A DNA stretch of 64,000 nucleotides from an uncultured Selenomonadaceae bacterium (lineage in GTDB: Bacteria; Bacillota; Negativicutes; Selenomonadales; Selenomonadaceae). The notes below the pieces were generated by a model. It made no database searches, had not been told where the DNA came from, and worked only from the letters and a program-made list of their open reading frames with translations. Where the stretch lies: NCBI GenBank assembly GCA_902778455.1, contig CACYXR010000001.1, positions 62,001 through 126,000 of the forward strand, given 5' to 3'. The position numbers and the translations under genes were made by a program. This document shows, piece after piece, positions 27,903 to 36,847 of the stretch; position 1 is the first letter of the stretch; the number at the start of each line of letters is the position of its first letter.

Positions 27903-29957
27903 ATGATACTTTGCATTGTGCAGGCGCGGGTTTCTTCCACCCGCTTGCCGGGAAAAGTCCTGAAACCAATTTTGGGCAAACCGATGATTGTCCACGAATT
28001 GGAGCGATTGAACCGGAGCAAGCATATTGACAAAATCGTGCTGGCAACAAGCCATGAAAAAAGCGACGACGATTTAGCGGACATCATCGCCGCAAACGGC
28101 ATCGATGTTTATCGCGGCCATCTTGAGGATGTGCTGGATCGTTATTATCGATGTGCGCAGCCGTATCAGCCGGAACATGTCGTGAGGATTACCGGCGACT
28201 GCCCGGTCATTGATTGGCGGCTTACGGACTCGGTTATTGAGCGGCATTTGGAGCAGAGGAACGATTACACCTCGCTTTCGGAAAAATATCCCGACGGATT
28301 GGACACGGAAGTTTTTCGTTTTTCCGCTTTGGAACAAGCCTGGAAAAAAGCGAGGCTTTCCTCGGAACGGGAACATGTAACGCTTTATATCCGAAATCAT
28401 CTTGAAACATTCCGGTGCGGGCAGATGGAATGCCCTCAGGATCTGAACCAAATGCGCTGGACAGTAGACGAACCGCAGGACTTTGATTTTATCCGTCAGG
28501 TATACGAATCACTGTACCCGGCGAATAAGGATTTTGCTATAAAAGATATTTTACGGTTATTGGAACAAAGACCGGAAATGCTTGTCATCAATCAAGGCAT
28601 CCAACGAAACGAGGGGCTGCTCAAATCGTTGCGAGAAGATAAGGAATTGGAAGAGAGGAAATCCATCATGCAGACATTCAAAAAGTCCGAGGCGTTGCTT
28701 GCAAGAGAATTGAAGGTGTCTCCATTGGCGGCACAGACTTACAGCAAGTCGTACCGTTATTTTTGCCGGGGACTGGCTCCGAGCTATATCGATCACGGCG
28801 AAGGGTGTTACATCTATGATGTAGACGGAAACAAGTTCATCGATTATATCTGCGCATTGGGACCGATTACGGTCGGATACAATATTCCTTCCGTCAACGA
28901 GGCGGTCATCGCGCAGGTACAAAAATTTGCCAGCGCATCTCTCCAATCGGAGTTGGAAGTCGAACTGGCAGAAAAACTTTGCGAGATTGTGCCATGCGCC
29001 GAGATGGTACGTTTCGTGAAAAACGGCAGCGATGCCACAACAGCAGCTATTCGCCTGGCAAGGGCGTACACGGGGCGCGACGTCGTACTGATGTCCGGTT
29101 ATCATGGGATGCATGATTGGTCCATCGGCGCCTCGGACAATCATAAGGGCGTACCGGATGCGGTGCGTGCATTGACCAAAAATTTTGTTTACAATGATTT
29201 GGAAGACCTCGAACAAAAACTAAAAGACGATCAAGTCGCGGCGGTCATTCTGGAGCCGATCCAGAGTGACGGACCGAAGGACGGGTATTTAGCGGCTGTA
29301 AAGAAATTGGCACATAAATACGGCGCACTTTTGGTTTTTGACGAAGTGGTGTCGGGCTTCCGCTACGCATTGGGCGGCGCATCCGAACTTTATAAGGTCA
29401 CACCGGATATGGCTGCATTCGGCAAAGGCATGGGAAACGGCTATCCGATTTCCGCCGTCGCCGGAAAAAAGGAACTGCTCGAGCAGATTGAGCAAGGCGT
29501 ATTTGTTTCCACGACCTTCGGCGGCGACAGCATATCGATGGCGGCTTCACTGGCGACCATCAAGATTTTGGAGCAGCCCGGCTTTTATGACCATATCCGA
29601 AAGATCGGAACCATCCAGCGGGACGGCATCGTGGAATTGATTCGTAAATACAATCTGGAAAACATTTTATCTGTCAGCGGTCTTCCCGCTCATGCCGGCG
29701 TTGCCTTTGAAGGCCACGGTTCGCTTTCGTATCTGGACGTCCAGTCGGTTTATTCGCAGACGATGATTGAAAACGGCATCTTGGTGTTTGCGATTTATAA
29801 TCTGAACGCGTCCCATACGGAAAAAGAAGCCGCCGCTTATTTGGAAGCGACAGACAAGGCCTTTGCGTTGGTTCGGAAGGCCATTGACGAAGACAGCCTG
29901 GACGGCATCTTGCGGGGCGGCAAGGTCGATCCCGTATTCAAGCGGAATATCAAGTAA
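27903..29957 (+). CDS. Fusion: SpsF-type cytidylyltransferase + class III aminotransferase
   Basis: A 684-residue two-domain protein. Residues 1-245 are a CTP_transf_3 cytidylyltransferase of the SpsF/NeuA/PseF type: MILCIVQARVSSTRLPGKVL, then RITGDCPVID. Residues 260-684 are a glutamate-1-semialdehyde-aminomutase-like class III aminotransferase with KNGSDATTAAIRLARA, the LVFDEVVSGFR Asp, and the PLP lysine in AAFGKGMGNGYPISA. The first half probably makes the CMP-sugar; the second could add an amino group to the sugar or a substituent. The ATG at 27903 is chosen from family start; the in-frame stretch back to 27834 shows no similarity. A 132-base gap precedes it. Confidence 0.88.
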   Translation: MILCIVQARVSSTRLPGKVLKPILGKPMIVHELERLNRSKHIDKIVLATSHEKSDDDLADIIAANGIDVYRGHLEDVLDRYYRCAQPYQPEHVVRITGDCPVIDWRLTDSVIERHLEQRNDYTSLSEKYPDGLDTEVFRFSALEQAWKKARLSSEREHVTLYIRNHLETFRCGQMECPQDLNQMRWTVDEPQDFDFIRQVYESLYPANKDFAIKDILRLLEQRPEMLVINQGIQRNEGLLKSLREDKELEERKSIMQTFKKSEALLARELKVSPLAAQTYSKSYRYFCRGLAPSYIDHGEGCYIYDVDGNKFIDYICALGPITVGYNIPSVNEAVIAQVQKFASASLQSELEVELAEKLCEIVPCAEMVRFVKNGSDATTAAIRLARAYTGRDVVLMSGYHGMHDWSIGASDNHKGVPDAVRALTKNFVYNDLEDLEQKLKDDQVAAVILEPIQSDGPKDGYLAAVKKLAHKYGALLVFDEVVSGFRYALGGASELYKVTPDMAAFGKGMGNGYPISAVAGKKELLEQIEQGVFVSTTFGGDSISMAASLATIKILEQPGFYDHIRKIGTIQRDGIVELIRKYNLENILSVSGLPAHAGVAFEGHGSLSYLDVQSVYSQTMIENGILVFAIYNLNASHTEKEAAAYLEATDKAFALVRKAIDEDSLDGILRGGKVDPVFKRNIK

Positions 29958-29977
29958 ATCAAAACGATATGGAAAGC

Positions 29978-31507
29978 ATGAAAGTCGCGATTCGCACAGA
30001 CGCCTCTATCGCCATCGGCAGCGGGCATTTGATGCGCTGTCTGACTTTGGCAGAACAGATGCGCCGGAAAAAGAACGCCAAGGTACATTTTATCTCACGG
30101 AACTTGGAAGGAAATCTGCATGACAAAATCAGGGCGGCGGGATTTTGCTTACATATCTTGCCGCGTCACTCCCCTGACAAAAGCCTGAAAGACTATTCCG
30201 CCTGGTTGACTGTGCCACAAAATGTGGATGCGACGGAGACAAAAGCGGTTCTGCGAGAGCTCGGCAACGTCCATCGCCTCGTGATAGACAGCTACGCGCT
30301 GGATATAGAATGGGAACAGGAAATGCGGCCTCTTGCCGACGAGATTTTCGTAATCGACGATTTGGCGAACCGCGCGCATGATTGCGATATTTTGCTGGAC
30401 CAGAATTTTTATTTGGATAAGGAAAAACGCTATCTGGGACTTGTTCCGGAAAACTGCAGATTACTGCTCGGCCCGCGCCACGCACTTCTTCGTGAGGAAT
30501 TTTACGAAGCGCGTAAGCGTCTCGGAAAGCGCGATGGCAGTCTGCGGAACATTCTTGTGTTTTACGGCGGTTCCGATTTGACGAATGAAACCATAAAGGC
30601 GCTTCACGCCCTCCAATCTTTCCATGACGCGCAGCCGGAAATAACGGCTGACGTCATTGTCGGAGCCGGCAATCCACATAAACATGAAATCAAAGCGCTT
30701 TGCGAGTCGCCCTCCGCGGCGGGATGGATGCGTTACCATTTCCAAGTGGACAATATGGCGGAAATGATGACTCACGCCGATATGATGCTGGGCGCTGGCG
30801 GCTCGACGACTTGGGAACGTTGCTTTCTGGAGCTTCCCTCAATTGTGACGGCGACGGCAGAAAACCAGGAAAAGATTGCAGAGGATTGCGCAACAGCAGG
30901 ATATATCACATATCTTGGTAAAGCTGCGGAAGTTTCAGAAGCACATATCTTGTCTGCTTTACATGCGGCAGCGGTGGAACGTCTCGCGGAACAAACGGCG
31001 CGGATGCGGGAAATGTTTGGGGTTGATGATATGCATCCGCTTAGTCTGCGCAAGGCCACAAAAGCGGACGCAGAAATTCTTTTTCGGTGGCGGAACGATC
31101 CGGACGCACGGGCAAATTCCTTCCATACGGAACCAATTCCTTATGAGGAGCATATCGCATGGCTGGAGACAACGCTTCGCAATCCTGCGCAGGAAATATA
31201 CATTTTATGCAAAACCGGCACCCCCGTCGGACAAGTGCGCCTTTCGTCGGAAAACGGCACCGCGGCAATCAGCTACAGCATTGACGCCGAGTACCGAGGG
31301 CAAGGATACGGACGCGCCATCCTGCGGCTGGCGGAAAATCTTTGCGCGGAGCGAGGAAATCCCAGTACGCTGTGCGGCTATGTAAAAAAACAGAATATCG
31401 CTTCACAGGTGATTTTTGAGAAATTAGGATACACAAGAACAGAAGACCTGCGTCAAAATTGTTTGTATTATGTAAAAGACAATTTGCAAAAAACAGAGGG
31501 GATTTGA
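29978..31507 (+). CDS. Fusion: PseG glycosyl hydrolase + PseH acetyltransferase
   Basis: A 509-residue fusion. Residues 1-345 match PseG, the UDP-sugar hydrolase that frees 2,4-diacetamido-2,4,6-trideoxy-altropyranose, with VAIRTDASIAIGSGHLMRCLTLA, VIDDLANRAHDCDILLDQNF and the GAGGSTTWERCFLELP block. Residues 350-505 are a GNAT domain like PseH, with RWRNDP and the acetyl-CoA loop YRGQGYGRAIL. Since the N-acetylation precedes hydrolysis, the fusion joins consecutive steps. The ATG at 29978 is preferred as it matches the PseG start; 29969 is in frame and possible. Confidence 0.9.
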   Translation: MKVAIRTDASIAIGSGHLMRCLTLAEQMRRKKNAKVHFISRNLEGNLHDKIRAAGFCLHILPRHSPDKSLKDYSAWLTVPQNVDATETKAVLRELGNVHRLVIDSYALDIEWEQEMRPLADEIFVIDDLANRAHDCDILLDQNFYLDKEKRYLGLVPENCRLLLGPRHALLREEFYEARKRLGKRDGSLRNILVFYGGSDLTNETIKALHALQSFHDAQPEITADVIVGAGNPHKHEIKALCESPSAAGWMRYHFQVDNMAEMMTHADMMLGAGGSTTWERCFLELPSIVTATAENQEKIAEDCATAGYITYLGKAAEVSEAHILSALHAAAVERLAEQTARMREMFGVDDMHPLSLRKATKADAEILFRWRNDPDARANSFHTEPIPYEEHIAWLETTLRNPAQEIYILCKTGTPVGQVRLSSENGTAAISYSIDAEYRGQGYGRAILRLAENLCAERGNPSTLCGYVKKQNIASQVIFEKLGYTRTEDLRQNCLYYVKDNLQKTEGI

Positions 31508-31509
31508 GA

Positions 31510-32532
31510 TTGCAAACGACAAAAAAGCCGCTAATCATCGCGGAAATGAGCGGAAACCATAATCAATCGCTGGAGCGTGCGCTGGCAATCGTAGACGCGG
31601 CGGCAAAAGCGGGCGTGGACGCCATCAAACTGCAAACCTACACGGCGGATACTATGACGCTGGACATGGACGAAGGCGAGTTTTTTATTGCAGACAAAAA
31701 CAGCCTTTGGAAAGGCGAGTCGTTGTACCATCTTTATCAAAAAGCCTATACGCCTTGGGAATGGCACAAACCGATTTTCGACCGGTGCAAGGAACTCGGC
31801 ATCATGGGCTTCAGCACGCCCTTCGACTCCACGGCAGTGGACTTTTTAGAGGAACTGGACGTTCCCTGTTACAAGATTGCGTCGTTTGAAAATATCGACC
31901 TGCCGTTAATCAAAAAAGTCGCGCGAACGGGGAAACCGATGATTGTCTCGTCGGGCATGGCAAGTCTTGCGGAGCTTGACGATTTGGTGCAGACGGCGCG
32001 AGAAAATGGTTGTACGGATTTGACGCTGTTAAAATGCACGTCCAGCTATCCGGCGACGCCGGAAGGGACGAACCTGCTGACGATTCCGCACATGAGGGAA
32101 CTTTTCAGCTGCAAGGTCGGCCTGTCAGACCACACGCGGGGTATCGGCGCGGCGGTGGCGAGCATCGCTTTGGGCGCGGCGGCCATTGAGAAACACTTCA
32201 CACTTTCCCGTGCGGACGGCGGCGTAGACAGCGCGTTTTCGATGGAGCCGGAAGAAATGGCACAGCTCGTGCGCGAATGCGAGACGGCGGCGCAGGCCAT
32301 GGGAACCGTCTGTTATGAAGTCCAGGAACAGGAGAAAAAATCCCTGCAATTTCGCCGAACGCTTTATATTGTCGAAGACATGCAAAAAGGCGACATGATT
32401 ACGGAAACGAATATGCGGTGCATTCGCCCGGGGCTTGGGCTTCCGCCAAAGTATTACGACGTCCTGCTCGGCAAGAAAGTCAATCGTGACATCAGACGGG
32501 GAACAGGACTCCGTTGGGATATGATCGAATAA
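31510..32532 (+). CDS. pseI: Pseudaminic acid synthase PseI
   Basis: PseI condenses the free hexose with phosphoenolpyruvate to give the nine-carbon acid. The 340-residue protein has the NeuB-type barrel (KPLIIAEMSGNHNQSLERAL; VGLSDHTRGIGAAVASIALGA) with the PEP-site lysine in VDAIKLQTYTADT, and the C-terminal SAF domain from about residue 280. TTG at 31510 is chosen because GAGGGG lies eight bases upstream; a longer frame back to 31459 overlaps the PseG-PseH gene. It is the last gene of the cluster before the MITE-like element. Confidence 0.94.
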   Translation: MQTTKKPLIIAEMSGNHNQSLERALAIVDAAAKAGVDAIKLQTYTADTMTLDMDEGEFFIADKNSLWKGESLYHLYQKAYTPWEWHKPIFDRCKELGIMGFSTPFDSTAVDFLEELDVPCYKIASFENIDLPLIKKVARTGKPMIVSSGMASLAELDDLVQTARENGCTDLTLLKCTSSYPATPEGTNLLTIPHMRELFSCKVGLSDHTRGIGAAVASIALGAAAIEKHFTLSRADGGVDSAFSMEPEEMAQLVRECETAAQAMGTVCYEVQEQEKKSLQFRRTLYIVEDMQKGDMITETNMRCIRPGLGLPPKYYDVLLGKKVNRDIRRGTGLRWDMIE

Positions 32533-32560
32533 GACAGTTTTCTCTGCAAATATCCCTTTT

Positions 32561-32726
32561 TTAAGGAATCACTGATTAAGTCAATTCGTGCATCTGGCGA
32601 GAGATTTTTTCGACTGTCTAGGAAAAGACCTCGAAGGCGTAATCGCTACGTCGAGAGGGATTTGACGACGGCAGTCGGAAAAAGATCCGGCAGAGGCGCG
32701 GAGGGACTTATTCAGTGGTTCCTTAA
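32561..32726 (+). mobile_element. MITE-like element, copy 1 (TTAAGGAA family)
   Basis: A 166-base non-coding element with imperfect terminal inverted repeats: TTAAGGAATCACTGATTAAG at the left and the complement of TTAAGGAACCACTGAATAAG at the right. Copy 2 at 40371 shares about 35 bases of the left end and 26 bases of the right end, but the interiors differ. Both are bounded by TTAA. It carries no gene and is probably moved in trans. Confidence 0.75.
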
Positions 32727-32753
32727 TCATCGTAACAAAACTGCCGTATTTGC

Positions 32754-33056
32754 TATAGTGACCCCATAAAATTAAACCTAACCGTAGTAGCATGTATTTG
32801 TTGCTACGGTTTTTTATGTTACGGCATAGCGCGCCCGATTGACATAGAATTCCATTGGATAAGCCCCTTGATTGGAATGAAAAGTACGACGATACGGGCA
32901 ATCTGTCGTTGCCTGGGCAGCTTTTCCCAGCGCCGATATCCCTTTTCTCCTTTGAGATATTCTGCTGCTACTTTTCATTTGAATTCGGTACTGTACTTTT
33001 CCTTAAAATTTACCCCCATAAGTTAGATTTTGGTTCTAACTTATGGGGGCAGTATA
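32754..33056 (-). mobile_element. Decayed IS3-family (IS150-type) element
   Basis: The ends TATAGTGACCCCATAAAATT (from 32754) and, complemented, TATACTGCCCCCATAAGTTA (to 33056) are imperfect inverted repeats of the IS150/IS3 'ACCCCATAA' type. On the minus strand between them a frame reads KYSTEFK-stop-KVAAEYLKGEKGYRRWEK, the typical start of an IS3 orfA transposase with an in-frame TGA. Only about 300 bases remain, so the element is dead. It also holds a hairpin with a T-tract (32781-32816) and a perfect 15-base inverted repeat at its right end (33013-33049). Confidence 0.7.
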
Positions 33057-33063
33057 TCCGGCA

Positions 33064-33750
33064 TTACAAAGGCCGAACGGCAACGACGACTTTGCTGTGT
33101 GCGTAATAGATAAGTTCCATAACCTCTCCCTGTTTTGCCGCCGTCGCTGCTTTAAGCGGTTCCTGTTCATCGAAAGAATGCGTGACAGGCGCAGGGATCA
33201 CGAGCTCCTCGCCGTTTTCCCGCAGGAAAACAGCCTCCCGCCGCTCGGTTGCCCAGCGACGGCTTTTATCCTCGTAAACGTGCATCATACGGAATACGAC
33301 TTTTTCCGTCACAGGAGGCGACGCAAGATCGAGACGCATCGCATCAATCCCGCCGAGAAAATGAGGCATGATTTCCGACAGCGCCAACCCCGCAATCACG
33401 ATTACGAGGATATCGAGCCGGGAACCGGCGCGCGTCACGACGGCTCCCGCCCCCGCTTCTCCGCTGTCCTGTCGAAGCCGCATCGCGGCGCGAAGCCCGA
33501 TCCAGATTACCATGAGCGCGACGCCGCCCCAAAGCACTACGTCGCCGCCCATGGAAAGCAGCAGCCCCGTTTTCCCGTACCAATGAAAAATCCCCGAAAC
33601 CTTTCCGTCGGCAAAGAACCCGCCGAAAAAAAGCCCAAGCGCGCCGTAAAGCGCCATGCGCCACCCACCTGTCATATCCTCCAAATGCTGCGCCCGTGCC
33701 AAAAGCAAAACACAAAACACCAGAACAAGGCCAATCGCCGAAAAAAACAT
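33064..33750 (-). CDS. Hypothetical membrane protein
   Basis: A 228-residue protein with about four hydrophobic helices: residues 1-18, 32-48, 67-87 and 110-130. A soluble C-terminal tail of about 95 residues contains FRMMHVYEDKSRRWATERREAVFL. I recognise no family. Its stop codon lies eight bases from the right end of the IS remnant, so the original C-terminus may have been altered by the insertion. It is divergent from the ubiX gene. Confidence 0.7.
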   Translation of the reverse strand: MFFSAIGLVLVFCVLLLARAQHLEDMTGGWRMALYGALGLFFGGFFADGKVSGIFHWYGKTGLLLSMGGDVVLWGGVALMVIWIGLRAAMRLRQDSGEAGAGAVVTRAGSRLDILVIVIAGLALSEIMPHFLGGIDAMRLDLASPPVTEKVVFRMMHVYEDKSRRWATERREAVFLRENGEELVIPAPVTHSFDEQEPLKAATAAKQGEVMELIYYAHSKVVVAVRPL

Positions 33751-33863
33751 AGAATCGCTCCTTCTTGCAATATCCGCCCAACACTATATCACGCCGCAGA
33801 GAATTCGACAACTTGCGGGCAGAATTCGAATATTCTATAATGAACAGGAAAGGAAGATGGCTT

Positions 33864-34427
33864 ATGCGCATCATTGTCGGTATTTCCGGCGCCAGCGGCG
33901 TCGTAATGGGATATGAAATATTGAAAGCTTTACGGACTGCGGACGTCGAGACGCATCTTGTCGTGACCGAAGCGGCGGCACAGACGCTTTCCTTCGAAAC
34001 CGATCTTCGCATGGAAGATTTAACATCTTTGGCGAGCTTCACGCACGACTGCCGGAACATGGCGGCGAGCATAGCCAGCGGTTCGTTTTTGACGGACGGA
34101 ATGATTGTGATGCCTTGCAGCATGAAAACTTTGGCCGGCATCGTCAGCGGCTATGCGGACAACCTTTTGCTCCGGGCGGCGGACGTCTGCCTGAAGGAAG
34201 GGCGAAAACTTGTACTCGTCCCGCGGGAAACACCGCTTTCCCTTGTGCATTTGCGCAACTTGAAGACAGCCGCGGAATCGGGCTGCGCAATCGTGCCGCC
34301 GATGCTGACGTTTTACGGCGGCTCAGATACGGTGGAAAAACAAATCACGCATATCGTCGGCAAGGTACTGTCACAATTCAAAATCCCATTCGAAGGCGGT
34401 TTCCATTGGACAGGCCGTGAGGGATAA
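33864..34427 (+). CDS. ubiX: UbiX family flavin prenyltransferase
   Basis: UbiX joins dimethylallyl phosphate to FMN, making the prenylated flavin used by UbiD-type decarboxylases. The 187-residue protein shows the family start RIIVGISGASGVVMGYEILKAL, the PCSMKTLAGIVSGYADNLLLRAADVCLKE helix and the RETPLSLVHLRNL loop. No ubiD is in the window. The ATG at 33864 is in the family frame; sequence upstream in the same frame to 33765 shows no similarity. Confidence 0.93.
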   Translation: MRIIVGISGASGVVMGYEILKALRTADVETHLVVTEAAAQTLSFETDLRMEDLTSLASFTHDCRNMAASIASGSFLTDGMIVMPCSMKTLAGIVSGYADNLLLRAADVCLKEGRKLVLVPRETPLSLVHLRNLKTAAESGCAIVPPMLTFYGGSDTVEKQITHIVGKVLSQFKIPFEGGFHWTGREG

Positions 34428-34499
34428 AAAAACAATTGCCCCCGGTCAAGCCGAAGGGCAAATCGCAAACAAATGCGCCATTCCCTATTTTCTTCCCTG

Positions 34500-36173
34500 T
34501 CATTCTCCCATCAAAGCGTCGGCGTATTTCTCCGGTATATCCCCTTTGGGGTTCTTTTCAAGATAAGCGCGATAGGCCTGCACCGCGAGGTCATCCTCCC
34601 CTTTCGCTTCATAGGCCATGCCCTGCAGGCGAAGGTTCGCGGCGAATGTGCCGGGCGCAAGCTTTTCCGCTTTTTGGCTGTCCGCGAGAGCGGCGTCATA
34701 ATCGCCGATTGCGTGGAAGGTGTAGCCGCGGTAGAGATAGGTGCGCGCTTCGTTCGGCGCGAGGGAAAGCGACAGATCCAACTCGGCGACAGCGTCGTCG
34801 TAACGGTCGAGCTGGTAAAACGCGCTGCCGCGCTCGGCATGCGCCCAAGCCTTCGCCGAATCATCCGGATTGCAGGCAAGCAGACGGTCCGCTTCGTGGA
34901 CGGCGAGATCGGGGAGTCCGAGAGCGTTATAGGTCAGGCTCTTTTCCGCGTAACTGTCGATATTCTGTTTCTTGTTTTTCTTCGCCTTTTCCTGCTGCTT
35001 CTCGATGTCCTCGCGGCGCTCCTGTTCCTTCTCCAAATATTTCTCGCGGTTGCCCGTTTCCCGATCCTTGGAGTACGCGGCGGTGACCAGCGCCTCCAGA
35101 CGTTCGCCCAGCCCTGCTCCCGCTTCCCGCACGGCGCTCTTCAAATGACGGTACGCGTCGCCGTCGTTCAGGAAATCGACGCTGCCGTCCGGCTGCTTCG
35201 TAAAATGCCAGGCCGAGACCAGCGCGTGGTCATGGAAGCCCTTTGCGATACCGCCCGCCACGAGGCAGGCACGTTCTTTCGCGCTGTACTCCTCGTTTGC
35301 CGCCATGGTCAGGAATGGATTGCCGTCGATAAAAACCGCTTCATCCTTCGCCTCGACATGGCCAAAGCTGTAATCGTTCATCCATTTCAGTCCGCGCTTC
35401 AGGCGATTCGAGGTTTCGGGATGATCGTCGGGATTGATAATGGATTCGGCGTGACTGTCCGGCATTTTGTAAATCATCGCCGGAAAACCGCCGGGATTGA
35501 AGCCGGCGCTGACCATCAGCCAAAACCCCGATTCGTCGGCGTCCTTTTCCGAAGGCGCGGTGATGTTTTTCGCCGCGTTGTAGTTCGTCACAATGTCCGC
35601 CAAAAGACCGGGCAGCCCTCCGCCGGCAATCGCTGACGTCCCATATTGGATTGCCGCCTGCTTCGCCACGTCATAAGCGATGTGCTGATGAAGTCCATGG
35701 ATCATCTCATGGGCGAGAACGCCCGCCAGCTCGTCCCGGTCGCCGTGCAGCGCGGTAATCAGCCCTCGGTTGATGCTGACAAAATCGGCGGCGGTGCAGG
35801 ACGCGTTGAACGAATCGTCGGCGTTGATATTCCAGCGGAAAGGCAGAGAATCCGCCGCCATCGCGTATTCGCCGCGCTCAATGAGCTGATTCATCACGCC
35901 GTCGATAAGAGCGCGGTTTTCCTCCGATTCGTCCGCGCCGCGCTCCGCGGCGTCCTTATCGAACAGTTTCTTCTGCACGACCGGATCGTTGCCCATATTC
36001 AATATCCCGTCCAGATATGTATGGTACGCCGTCGTCGCGCCGATGGCTCCGGTGATGACGTCGACGAGGATATTCGCTTCGGCGACAGGCGGTGCGGGCA
36101 CGAGCAGCGCCGCCGAGACGCCTGCGGCCAATACCCCCATACGCATTTTCTTCCAAAGACGTTTCGCTTTCAT
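34500..36173 (-). CDS. M48 family metalloprotease with TPR repeats
   Basis: A 557-residue exported protein. A signal peptide (1-33) ends near AEA-NI. The M48 zinc motif HEMIHGLHQH lies at about 190-199, with the third ligand Glu in the ITAPSEKDADESGFWLM block. The C-terminal 170 residues contain tetratricopeptide repeats (PDDSAKAWAHAERGSAFYQLDRYDDAVAELDLSLSLAP), as in the BepA-like arrangement. Such proteases act on envelope protein assembly in the periplasm. The ATG follows GGAGG. A MITE-like repeat separates it from rlmH upstream. Confidence 0.9.
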   Translation of the reverse strand: MKAKRLWKKMRMGVLAAGVSAALLVPAPPVAEANILVDVITGAIGATTAYHTYLDGILNMGNDPVVQKKLFDKDAAERGADESEENRALIDGVMNQLIERGEYAMAADSLPFRWNINADDSFNASCTAADFVSINRGLITALHGDRDELAGVLAHEMIHGLHQHIAYDVAKQAAIQYGTSAIAGGGLPGLLADIVTNYNAAKNITAPSEKDADESGFWLMVSAGFNPGGFPAMIYKMPDSHAESIINPDDHPETSNRLKRGLKWMNDYSFGHVEAKDEAVFIDGNPFLTMAANEEYSAKERACLVAGGIAKGFHDHALVSAWHFTKQPDGSVDFLNDGDAYRHLKSAVREAGAGLGERLEALVTAAYSKDRETGNREKYLEKEQERREDIEKQQEKAKKNKKQNIDSYAEKSLTYNALGLPDLAVHEADRLLACNPDDSAKAWAHAERGSAFYQLDRYDDAVAELDLSLSLAPNEARTYLYRGYTFHAIGDYDAALADSQKAEKLAPGTFAANLRLQGMAYEAKGEDDLAVQAYRAYLEKNPKGDIPEKYADALMGE

Positions 36174-36192
36174 GGAAAATCCTCCTTGTCTT

Positions 36193-36297
36193 GCCTTCCC
36201 CTTTTGGGGCGCGCGAAGCGCAACGGATGAGATCTTATCAATGTTGCCGAAACCTCACCCACCGTCTTTGACGGTCCCCCTCCCCAGAGGGGAGGGC
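36193..36297. repeat. CCTTCCCC-family intergenic repeat, copy 1
   Basis: This 105-base element begins GCCTTCCCCTTTTGGGG, runs through AACGGATGAG, then AACCTCACCCACCGT, and ends CCCTCCCCAGAGGGGAGGGC. Related copies lie at 45558 and 48073. It sits in the short gap between the M48 gene and rlmH. Confidence 0.6.
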
Positions 36298-36366
36298 TGG
36301 CTTTTGGAATGTGTTAATTACAATTATATTGTAATTCTAACATTTTGGCGCTGTCAATCGCACCTT

Positions 36367-36846
36367 TTACCAATGATATTTTTCCCCGCGCATAATCTTG
36401 AACGCCCTGTAAATCTGCTCCGCCAAAAGCAGGCGCATCATTTGGTGGGTGAACGTCATGCGCGAAAAGGAAAGGCGCAATTTCGCCGCCTTCCGCACGG
36501 CACGGGAGATCCCGAAGGCGCCCCCGATCAGGAAGGTGAGATGCGATGTACCTTCAACCATTTGCTGTCCGAGATGCGAGGCCAGCTCCTCGGAAGAAAA
36601 TGCTTTACCCGCCACGTCCAGCACGATCAGCTCGCTGCCTTCCGGCACGCGTGCCAAAAGACGCTCCCCCTCACGGGTGAGCGTCTTTTCTTTTTCAGCC
36701 TCGGAAAAATTCTCCGGCATTTTTTCCTCGGCAATCTCAATGCATTCGATTTTCGCAAACGGTGCAAGCCGCTTCATATATTCCGCGACACCGTCGCGCA
36801 GATATTTTTCCTTCAGCTTTCCCACCGCGAGAATCGTGATTTTCAC
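36367..36846 (-). CDS. rlmH: 23S rRNA pseudouridine-1915 N3-methyltransferase
   Basis: RlmH is a SPOUT methyltransferase that modifies pseudouridine 1915 in helix 69 of 23S rRNA on the assembled ribosome. The 159 residues match the family: MKITILAVGKLKEKYLRDGVAEYMKRL at the start, then LTFLIGGAFGIS and LSFSRMTFTHQMMRLLLAEQIYRAF. It is separated from htrA by one base, in the same order as in Bacillus (walJ-htrA-rlmH). Confidence 0.96.
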   Translation of the reverse strand: MKITILAVGKLKEKYLRDGVAEYMKRLAPFAKIECIEIAEEKMPENFSEAEKEKTLTREGERLLARVPEGSELIVLDVAGKAFSSEELASHLGQQMVEGTSHLTFLIGGAFGISRAVRKAAKLRLSFSRMTFTHQMMRLLLAEQIYRAFKIMRGEKYHW

Positions 36847-36847
36847 G

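Noticed and set aside
32855..33106. An 83-codon rightward frame over the IS remnant
   Set aside because: The opposite strand holds a recognisable orfA fossil and terminal repeats, which explain the region better.
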